A DNA stretch of 9,542 nt. It comes from Desulfovibrio sp. UBA4079 (GTDB taxonomy: Bacteria > Desulfobacterota > Desulfovibrionia > Desulfovibrionales > Desulfovibrionaceae). The stretch is taken from positions 1 to 9,542 of the forward strand of contig DFYP01000208.1 of the NCBI GenBank assembly GCA_002382645.1, given 5' to 3'. Made by a program: the position numbers and the translations under genes. How positions within the stretch are numbered: the first letter of the stretch is position 1; each line of letters starts with the position of its first letter. This document shows, one piece after another, positions 1-5,644 of the stretch. The notes under the pieces are model-generated. The model saw only the letters and a program-made list of their open reading frames with translations. It had not been told where the DNA came from and did no database searches.

Positions 1-27
1 CTCAACCGCGCGGACTATCCCGGATGA
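1..27 (+). CDS. Possible 3' end of an upstream gene (partial)
   Basis: Reading from base 1, eight codons (LNRADYPG) run into a TGA at 25-27. A gene ending here would leave room for the next gene's promoter and ribosome binding site before the ATG at 91. Eight codons cannot identify a product, and another frame is also open here, so this is only a possibility. If real, its identity would show whether the restriction gene sits inside an operon. Confidence 0.25.
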   Translation, partial: LNRADYPG

Positions 28-53
28 CCCTGCAATTTGCCTTTGGATATATG
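24..53 (+). promoter_or_regulatory. Weak candidate sigma70 promoter for the restriction-modification gene
   Basis: ATGACC (24-29) and TATATG (48-53) each match 4 of 6 consensus bases with an 18-nt spacer, ending 37 nt before the ATG at 91. The match is weak and rests on spacing and position only. Confidence 0.22.
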
Positions 54-78
54 TTGCCCGGAGCCTTTTGTTTCCGTT

Positions 79-83
79 AAGGA
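79..83 (+). promoter_or_regulatory. Ribosome binding site that fixes the start at 91
   Basis: AAGGA lies 7 nt before the ATG at 91. The in-frame TTG at 37 has no comparable purine-rich site, and the extra 18 residues it would add are unlike the enzyme's N-terminus. The ATG at 91 is therefore preferred. Confidence 0.75.
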
Positions 84-90
84 AACAGCC

Positions 91-3000
91 ATGTCCAAGC
101 GAAACCGGGAGAAAACCTTGTCCGCCGTTGAAACCTATCTGCGGGAAATCCGGGACATCCGGCGCTCCAGGGCAGGGGTGCCGGAAACCTCCTACTACCC
201 GCCCCTGGCCAATCTGCTCAACGAGGTGGGCAAGACCCTCAAACCCAAGGTCAAATGCATTATCAATCCCGCCAACCGGGGCGCAGGCATCCCGGACGGC
301 GGCCTGTTCACGCCGGACCAGGTCAAGAAGGCCACGGACTTCGGGCCAGGGCTGCTCCCGGCCCGGGGCGTGCTGGAGGTGAAGGCTCCGGCCGCCGATG
401 TGGTGAAAACTTCAGACAGCGACCAGGTGAACAGGTATTTCGAGCGCTATCGCCAGGTCCTGGTGACCAATCTCTGGGATTTCCAGCTGGTGGGCCGCGA
501 CGCCGACGGGACCAAGGCCTGCCTGGAGCGCTTCCGCCTAGCGAAGAGCGAAGACAAATTCTGGGAGCTGGCCCAACGTCCGGCGGCTCTAGCGCAAGCC
601 GTTGGCGACCAGTTCCTCGAGTATCTCCGGCGGGTCATGCTCCAGGCCGCGGACCTGACCGATCCCGAGGAACTAGCCTGGCTTCTGGCCTCCTATGCCC
701 GCGAGGCCCTGTTGCGCGTCGAGAGCCGCAAGGACGTCGCGGAGCTGGCCTCCCTGCGGGAGGGCCTGGAAGAGGCCCTGGGCATGCGCTTCGAGGGGGC
801 CAAAGGCGAGCATTTCTTCCGCTCCACTCTGGTGCAGACGCTGTTCTACGGCCTGTTCGCCTCCTGGGTGCTCTGGAGCCGCGAGCTGCCTCCGGACGAC
901 AGCTATACGCGCTTCAACTGGCGGGAAGCTGCCTGGTCCCTGCACGTGCCCATGATCGCCGCGCTCTACGACCAGGTTTCCACCCCGGGCCGCCTGGGCC
1001 CCCTGGACCTGGTGGAGGTGCTGGACTGGGCAGCCTCGGCCCTGAACCGCGTGAACCGCAAGGAATTCTTCGCCCGTTTCGACGCGGGCCATGCGGTGCA
1101 ATACTTCTACGAGCCCTTCCTCCAGGCCTTTGACCCGGCCCTGCGCAAAGACCTGGGCGTCTGGTACACCCCGCCGGAAATCGTGGAATACATGGTGGAG
1201 CGGGTGGACCGTGTGTTGCGCGAGGAATTGGGCATTGCCGACGGCCTGGCCGATCCCCAGGTCTATGTGCTGGACCCCTGCTGCGGCACAGGCGCCTATC
1301 TTGTGGCCGTGCTCAAGCGCATTGAAAAAACGCTCCGGGACAAGGGCGCGGACGCGCTCCTGGGCCAGGACGTGAAACGCGCAGCCATGGCGCGGGTCTT
1401 CGGCTTCGAGATCCTACCCGCGCCCTTTGTGGTAGCCCATCTGCAACTGGGCATGCTGCTGCGCGGCCTGAACGCTCCCCTGCTGCGAAAAGACAACGAA
1501 CGCGCCGGCGTCTATCTGACCAACGCCCTCACGGGCTGGGAGCCGCCCCAGGGAGCCAAACAGCACCTCCGCCTGCCGGAATTGGAGGCGGAACGGGACG
1601 CGGCCGAGGAGGTCAAACGCGACAAACCCATTCTCGTGATCCTGGGCAATCCGCCGTACAACGCCTTTGCAGGCACCAGCCCCGAAGAGGAGCAAGGACT
1701 GGTAGAGCCCTACAAAGAAGGGCTCATCTCCAAATGGGGCATCAAGAAGTTCAACCTGGACGACCTGTACGTGCGCTTTTTCCGGCTGGCGGAACGCCGC
1801 ATCGCGGAAACCACGGGCCGGGGCGTGGTCTGCTACATCTCGAACGGTTCCTGGGTGACGGAACCATCGTTTGTGGTTCTCAGAGAACACCTGCTGCGCT
1901 CTTTTGATTCCTTTTGGATCGAAAATATGCACGGCAACCGGAAAATCTCTGAATACGCCCCGGATGGACAAACCAGTGAAACGATTTTCGCCATTCCGGG
2001 CTTTTCAGTCGGCATCCAGCAAGGCGTGATGGTTTCATTGTGGGCGAAGACGAGTAACACCCCCACTCCGGCCCGAGTCCTGTTCCGGGACGATATTCAT
2101 GCCGCCAGAGCCGCTGACAGGCGCGCCCAACTCCTTCACGCCTTAGCCATAGAGCCGTTCAACGGCCAATACCAAACCGCCCAGCCCAGCCCGGAAAACA
2201 AATTCTCGTTCCGCCCCCAGGTCATTGCCGAAGCCTACAAGCGCTGGCCCAAGCTCACAGACCTCTGCGCCGAGTCGCCCAGCAACGGACTCATGGAAAA
2301 GCGCGGAGGCGCGCTCATGGACATGGACCGAAACGTCCTGGCCCGGCGCATGCGCCGGTATTTCGACCGCAGCGTATCTTGGGAGGACTTGCAGGGCGAG
2401 GGCACGGGATTGACTCGGGATGCGGCGAGGTTTGACGCACAAAAGACTCGGGAACGAATCCTCAAGGCCGAACGATTTCAAGACAACCAAATTCTCCTCT
2501 ATCCAGTTCGCCCTTTTGATGTACGGTGGGCCTATTACACACCAACACGGCCTGTCTGGAATGAACCCCGCCCCAGCCTCTGGGCCCAGTGCTGGGAGGG
2601 CAACAGCTTTTTGTTGAGCCGGGTGAGCACCGCGAAGCTGCCCGAAGGTCTGCCTGTCTCTTTCGCTTCCGGGCTCTTTGACGACCACTTCCTGTCCCCG
2701 GACGCCTCGGGATTTCCCTTGCGCCTCAAGGTCCGGACGGGGACCACAATCGGAAAACACGACGACCAACTCTCGCTCGGAGGCCGCGAGGGCCGGATCA
2801 TCGCCAACCTCTCGGCCCCGGCCCGCCGCTACCTCGCCGCGCTCGGCGCACCCGATCCCGACAGCGACCCTGCGACCGGAGCGGCTGTCTGGCTTCATGC
2901 CCTGGCCCTGGCCTGTTCTCCGGCCTATCTGACTGAAAACGCCGACGGCGTTCAAAAAGACTGGCCCCGCATCCCCCTGCCCGCCTCCCGCGAGGTCCTG

Positions 3001-3600
3001 CTCTCCTCCGCGGCCCTGGGCCGCCGCATCGCCGACCTCCTGGACCCGGACACGTCTGTGCCGGGCGTCACCACAGGACAAGTGGACGCTGATATTCAAG
3101 GCTTGGCCGCCGTGGCTCCGGCCCCTGGGATCACCGCCGTGCGGCCCGAGGCCGGTCATTTGGAGATCACCGCGGGCTGGGGCTACGTGGGCAAGGAAGG
3201 CGTGATCATGCCCGGCCGAGGCAGGCTCGTGGAGCGGCCCTATTCCGAAGAGGAGCGCGGCCAGATCGAGGCCGGGGCCCGCGCCCGGGGCCTGGACCCG
3301 GCAGAGGCTTTCAAGCGCCTGGGCTCCACCACCTGCGACGTGTACCTCAACGAGGCGGCCTACTGGAAAAACATTCCGGCCAAGGTCTGGGAGCATTACA
3401 TAGGCGGCTATCAGGTCATCAAGAAGTGGCTGTCCTACCGGGAAAAAGACGTCCTGGGACGCGGCCTGTCCATGGAGGAGGTCCGCCACGTGACCGCCAC
3501 GGCCCGCCGTCTGGCGGCCCTGCGCCTCCTGGAACCGGACCTGGACCGCAACTACATGACTGTGAAGGCCAACACCTATGAATGGCCCGGGCCGGAATGA
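91..3600 (+). CDS. Type ISP-like restriction-modification enzyme (nuclease, N6-adenine methylase and specificity in one chain)
   Basis: A 1169-residue single-chain enzyme expected to methylate adenine in its own recognition site and cut unmodified (phage) DNA in the cytoplasm. Seen in sequence: a PD-(D/E)xK-type nuclease motif (P68-D69 ... E96-V-K98); a largely helical linker to about residue 340; motif X-like GVWYTPPEIV at 356-365; AdoMet-binding motif I D395-PCCGTG-401; catalytic motif IV N520-PPY-523; IENMHGNRK at 610-618; RPFDVRW at 807-813; and VWEHYIGGYQVIKKWLSYR at 1099-1117, the hallmark of the type ISP C-terminal specificity domain. LlaGI-type ISP enzymes are roughly 1600 residues and carry a helicase between nuclease and methylase. 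No Walker A motif is seen here, so the architecture is closer to type IIG. G+C is lower than in downstream genes, suggesting horizontal acquisition. Family call is strong; active cleavage is inferred. Confidence 0.9.
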   Translation: MSKRNREKTLSAVETYLREIRDIRRSRAGVPETSYYPPLANLLNEVGKTLKPKVKCIINPANRGAGIPDGGLFTPDQVKKATDFGPGLLPARGVLEVKAPAADVVKTSDSDQVNRYFERYRQVLVTNLWDFQLVGRDADGTKACLERFRLAKSEDKFWELAQRPAALAQAVGDQFLEYLRRVMLQAADLTDPEELAWLLASYAREALLRVESRKDVAELASLREGLEEALGMRFEGAKGEHFFRSTLVQTLFYGLFASWVLWSRELPPDDSYTRFNWREAAWSLHVPMIAALYDQVSTPGRLGPLDLVEVLDWAASALNRVNRKEFFARFDAGHAVQYFYEPFLQAFDPALRKDLGVWYTPPEIVEYMVERVDRVLREELGIADGLADPQVYVLDPCCGTGAYLVAVLKRIEKTLRDKGADALLGQDVKRAAMARVFGFEILPAPFVVAHLQLGMLLRGLNAPLLRKDNERAGVYLTNALTGWEPPQGAKQHLRLPELEAERDAAEEVKRDKPILVILGNPPYNAFAGTSPEEEQGLVEPYKEGLISKWGIKKFNLDDLYVRFFRLAERRIAETTGRGVVCYISNGSWVTEPSFVVLREHLLRSFDSFWIENMHGNRKISEYAPDGQTSETIFAIPGFSVGIQQGVMVSLWAKTSNTPTPARVLFRDDIHAARAADRRAQLLHALAIEPFNGQYQTAQPSPENKFSFRPQVIAEAYKRWPKLTDLCAESPSNGLMEKRGGALMDMDRNVLARRMRRYFDRSVSWEDLQGEGTGLTRDAARFDAQKTRERILKAERFQDNQILLYPVRPFDVRWAYYTPTRPVWNEPRPSLWAQCWEGNSFLLSRVSTAKLPEGLPVSFASGLFDDHFLSPDASGFPLRLKVRTGTTIGKHDDQLSLGGREGRIIANLSAPARRYLAALGAPDPDSDPATGAAVWLHALALACSPAYLTENADGVQKDWPRIPLPASREVLLSSAALGRRIADLLDPDTSVPGVTTGQVDADIQGLAAVAPAPGITAVRPEAGHLEITAGWGYVGKEGVIMPGRGRLVERPYSEEERGQIEAGARARGLDPAEAFKRLGSTTCDVYLNEAAYWKNIPAKVWEHYIGGYQVIKKWLSYREKDVLGRGLSMEEVRHVTATARRLAALRLLEPDLDRNYMTVKANTYEWPGPE

Positions 3601-3604
3601 GGGA
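3600..3604 (+). promoter_or_regulatory. Ribosome binding site of the small gene at 3614
   Basis: AGGGA begins at the last base of the preceding stop codon and lies 9 nt before the ATG at 3614. This favours that start over the in-frame ATG at 3578, which would overlap the previous gene by 23 nt. It suggests both genes are translated from one transcript. Confidence 0.55.
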
Positions 3605-3613
3605 AGCGCCGCC

Positions 3614-3901
3614 ATGCGCCCCTCGACCATTGTGCAAGCCGTGATTTCCCTGCTGCGCGGCAAGGGCCATGAGGCCTCCAAACTGGAGACCATCCCGGAC
3701 CAGATCATCAGAATCCACAAACCCAAGAGCCGGGGCCGACCCCGCCAGGCGCTCCGCGAAAGCATCCTGCGCACCATAGACGCCATGATCCTGGCAGGCG
3801 TGGTTGAGAACCACCACACCGAGCACACCGCCTGGCTCAGGCTGCGGCCGGACTACAAGGACCACCTGCACAACGTCCATGATCTGCTCAACCCTTCCTG
3901 A
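3614..3901 (+). CDS. Small hypothetical protein, possibly winged-helix
   Basis: A 95-residue protein I do not recognise as a named family. It has a basic stretch around residues 38-45 (KPKSRGRP), then a likely amphipathic helix (LRESILRTIDAMILAGVVE), then alternating polar/hydrophobic residues ending in AWLRLRP that could form a beta wing. This order resembles a small winged helix-turn-helix DNA-binding protein; that is inference from pattern only. There is no signal peptide or membrane segment. It starts 13 nt after the restriction-modification stop codon with its own ribosome binding site and ends 18 nt before the ABC permease, so it is probably co-transcribed with the enzyme. One 60-base stretch (3661-3720) has 33 G/C, close to the enzyme gene and far below the permease. 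It could be a controller of the restriction gene, an accessory subunit, or an unrelated gene. Confidence 0.7.
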   Translation: MRPSTIVQAVISLLRGKGHEASKLETIPDQIIRIHKPKSRGRPRQALRESILRTIDAMILAGVVENHHTEHTAWLRLRPDYKDHLHNVHDLLNPS

Positions 3902-3919
3902 ACAACGCCCGGGGTCCGC

Positions 3920-5149
3920 ATGTTCCTGAACCTGCGCATCGCGGTGAAGTCCCTGGCCGTGCACAAGCTGCGCGCGATCCTGGCCATGCTCGGGGTCTTT
4001 CTCGGGGCCCTGGCCTTCAGCGGGGTGCAGCACGTGTCCCAGGCCCTGGAGCGCAAGGCCGAGCTGGAGGCCGAGAAGATGGGCCCCAGCCTGTTCGCGG
4101 CCGTGGCCGGGCAGGTGCGCTTCGCCCGCGACGGGGCCCTGCGCCTGGGCCAGGCCAAGCGCAACTTCACCGAGGCCGACGCCCGGGCCCTGGCCGACGG
4201 CGTGCCCTCGGTCCTGTCCATGACGCCCTACGCCGCGGCCTCCCTGACCCTGCGCTCGGAGCTGGCCGCCACCACCGTGGCGATCATCGCGGCCCGGCCC
4301 GAATACACCGAGATCCGCGACTTCCATGCCGAGCTGGGCCGGTTCTTCGATGACGCCGAGGAGGCCTCCATGGCCCGGGTCCTGGTCCTGGGCCGGGACA
4401 TCGCCGAGCGCCTGTTCCAGCGGCCCGAGGCCGCCCTGGGCCGCGTGGTCTATCTGGGCAGCGCCGACTACCGGGTGGTCGGGGTCATGGAGAAGAAGGG
4501 CCGGGACCTGGCCGGGGACAACCAGGACGAGCAGGCCTTTCTGCCCCTGTCCACGTACCTGCGCCGGGTGGCCAACCAGGACTGGGTCACGGGCGCGTTC
4601 CTGCGCCTGGCGCCCGGGGCCAACCAGGGCCCCGCGCTCGCGGCCGTGGAGGACGCGGCCCGGGAGATCCTGCGCCGCCGCCACCACCTGCGGCCGGGCC
4701 AGGCCGACGACTTCACCCTGCTCACGGCCCGCCAGTCCCAGGAACTCCAGTTCCAGGCCCTGGAGCTGGTGCACACCCTGGGGCTCATCGCCTCCACGGT
4801 CTGCTTCGCCGTGGGCGGCATGGGCATCCTCTCGATCATGATCCTCATGGTCCGGGCGAGACGGCTGGAGATCGGCATCCGCCGGGCCGTGGGCGGCAGG
4901 CGCTCGCAGATCCTGGGCCAGTTCCTCCTGGAGTCCGGGCTCATGGCCGGGACCGGCGGGACCCTGGGCGTGTTCTCCAGCCTGGCCCTGACCTCGGCCG
5001 TGAGCGCCTTCGGGAACATGCCCTTTGTCCTGGACCCCCTGCTCCTGGCCGGGACCCTGGCGGCCTCGGCGGCCATCGGGCTTTTGGCCGGGTCCTATCC
5101 GGCCTGGCAGGCGGCCCGGGTGGACATCCTGGACGTGCTCCGGCTCTAG
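3920..5149 (+). CDS. MacB/FtsX-type ABC transporter permease
   Basis: A 409-residue inner-membrane subunit of a MacB-like (type VII) ABC transporter. Such complexes usually move lipoproteins, toxins or macrolides, or pass mechanical force to the periplasm, without a classical substrate channel. The topology is typical: a short cytoplasmic N-terminus, one transmembrane helix at about 17-36, a large periplasmic domain (about 40-280, MacB_PCD-like), then three helices at about 287-310, 340-361 and 373-394. The cytoplasmic loop RRLEIGIRRAVGGRR (314-328) is the conserved FtsX/MacB coupling helix that contacts the ATPase. The ATG at 3920 is the first in-frame start; the ribosome binding site is weak (GGGG at 3911-3914). 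No ATPase, membrane fusion protein or outer-membrane partner gene is in the window, so the substrate cannot be inferred. Coding G+C is very high (49 of 60 bases at 4621-4680). Confidence 0.93.
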   Translation: MFLNLRIAVKSLAVHKLRAILAMLGVFLGALAFSGVQHVSQALERKAELEAEKMGPSLFAAVAGQVRFARDGALRLGQAKRNFTEADARALADGVPSVLSMTPYAAASLTLRSELAATTVAIIAARPEYTEIRDFHAELGRFFDDAEEASMARVLVLGRDIAERLFQRPEAALGRVVYLGSADYRVVGVMEKKGRDLAGDNQDEQAFLPLSTYLRRVANQDWVTGAFLRLAPGANQGPALAAVEDAAREILRRRHHLRPGQADDFTLLTARQSQELQFQALELVHTLGLIASTVCFAVGGMGILSIMILMVRARRLEIGIRRAVGGRRSQILGQFLLESGLMAGTGGTLGVFSSLALTSAVSAFGNMPFVLDPLLLAGTLAASAAIGLLAGSYPAWQAARVDILDVLRL

Positions 5150-5249
5150 TCTTTCTGGCCACAACCCGCCGCTTTTCCTGGCCAATTCCGGATTGTGCCA
5201 CGCCGTGCCATGTTTCGCGCGTCATTCCGCAGGGTTGACGCACGGATAT

Positions 5250-5271
5250 CTGTATCGTGCCGACTATACAG
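5250..5271. promoter_or_regulatory. 22-bp palindrome, candidate operator of the His-rich gene
   Basis: CTGTAT (5250-5255) and ATACAG (5266-5271) are perfect inverted half-sites separated by 10 nt. The right half contains TATACA (5265-5270), a 4/6 match to a -10 box, so a bound protein would cover the promoter. No good -35 sits 16-18 nt upstream; a TTGACG at 5235-5240 is 24 nt away. The position suggests repression, and the gene product suggests a metal-responsive regulator, but the regulator is not identified. Confidence 0.5.
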
Positions 5272-5316
5272 GGCCGGATTCCGTCCTATCTTTGGAGCAG
5301 GACGACACAATCCAAC

Positions 5317-5322
5317 AGGAGG
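5317..5322 (+). promoter_or_regulatory. Strong ribosome binding site of the His-rich gene
   Basis: A perfect AGGAGG lies 7 nt before the ATG at 5330 and sets the start. The same frame is open further upstream, but that part is not His-rich and has no such site. Confidence 0.85.
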
Positions 5323-5329
5323 AGCGGCC

Positions 5330-5581
5330 ATGAAGGGTGACCACGAGCACAAGCACGAGCATGAGCACGTCCACAAGCATGAGCACGAGCATGAGCACCC
5401 GGGCAGCGGCAAGCACAGCCATGCGCACGAGCACAAGCACAGCCACGGGCACATGCACGAGCACAAGCATCCCCATGACCACGCCGGGCCGGGGCATGAC
5501 CACGCGCACCCGGGCGAGCACGGGGCCCATGACCACGAGCACCCGGGCCACGACAAGGAGAAGCACGAGCACAAGCACTGA
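5330..5581 (+). CDS. Histidine-rich small protein, probable metal (Ni/Zn/Cu) binder
   Basis: An 83-residue protein in which I count 33 histidines (40%). They occur mostly at every second residue (H-x repeats at 5-23, 29-51 and 79-83) with E, K, D, S, G or P between, and looser spacing at 56-74. There is no cysteine, almost no hydrophobic residue, no signal peptide and no membrane helix, so the chain is probably disordered and cytoplasmic. Such composition is known from Hpn-like nickel-storage proteins and the His-rich tails of nickel chaperones and zinc transporters. By analogy it likely buffers or stores Ni, Zn, Cu or Co. No transporter or hydrogenase/urease maturation gene is adjacent. A perfect Shine-Dalgarno, its own upstream palindrome and a strong downstream terminator suggest an independently regulated, well-expressed single gene. 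Real coding is supported by consistent CAC/CAT synonymous use. The particular metal is unknown. Confidence 0.85.
   Translation: MKGDHEHKHEHEHVHKHEHEHEHPGSGKHSHAHEHKHSHGHMHEHKHPHDHAGPGHDHAHPGEHGAHDHEHPGHDKEKHEHKH
5352..5398 (+). repeat. 17-bp direct repeat inside the His-rich gene
   Basis: A 17-bp sequence (AGCACGAGCATGAGCAC) occurs at 5352-5368 and again at 5382-5398, a 30-bp period. Both copies are in frame and encode alternating His and Glu. Such repeats can recombine or slip and change the number of H-x units without a frameshift. Confidence 0.9.
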
Positions 5582-5607
5582 GCCGGTGGGGGGAAACGGG
5601 GGAAGCA

Positions 5608-5631
5608 AAGGGGGGCCTGGCGGCCCCCCTT
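5608..5631. terminator. Bidirectional rho-independent terminator between convergent genes
   Basis: A perfect 10-bp stem (AAGGGGGGCC with GGCCCCCCTT) closes a TGGC loop. On the plus strand it is followed by a T-rich tract (TTGTTGTT, of which the first T, 5631, is in the stem). On the minus strand it is followed by TTTGCTT. It lies 26 nt after the His-rich stop and 13 nt after the hcp stop, so it can serve both genes. Confidence 0.88.
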
Positions 5632-5644
5632 GTTGTTCTGCGGA

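Noticed and set aside
37..90. Upstream TTG start at 37 for the restriction gene
   Set aside because: There is no ribosome binding site for it, and AAGGA precedes the ATG at 91 with good spacing.
2143..3828. Long minus-strand open frame (about 561 codons) opposite the restriction gene
   Set aside because: It crosses two plus-strand genes, has no recognisable motif, and overlaps the well-supported type ISP specificity domain.
5155..5184. Two CTGGCCA copies after the permease as a terminator or attachment site
   Set aside because: The copies are only 7 bp, no stable hairpin with a T-tract forms, and no mobile element genes are adjacent.
3419..5185. Very long minus-strand open frame (about 588 codons) opposite the permease
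   Set aside because: It is antisense to a clear ABC permease. Its low-complexity Gly/Gln/Ala/Arg/His-rich translation is what strong NNC/NNG codon bias produces on the opposite strand.
5235..5240. TTGACG as the -35 box of the His-rich gene
   Set aside because: It is 24 nt from TATACA and 12 nt from the next -10-like element, outside the usual 16-19 nt range.
5250..5271. LexA (SOS) box reading of the CTGTAT/ATACAG palindrome
   Set aside because: LexA boxes are CTGT-N8-ACAG; here the gap between CTGT and ACAG is 14 nt.
5264..5608. Minus-strand Val/Leu-rich open frame opposite the His-rich gene
   Set aside because: The alternating CAC/GAG codons read backward give Val and Leu, mimicking a membrane protein. 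The plus strand has the Shine-Dalgarno and correct terminator placement.
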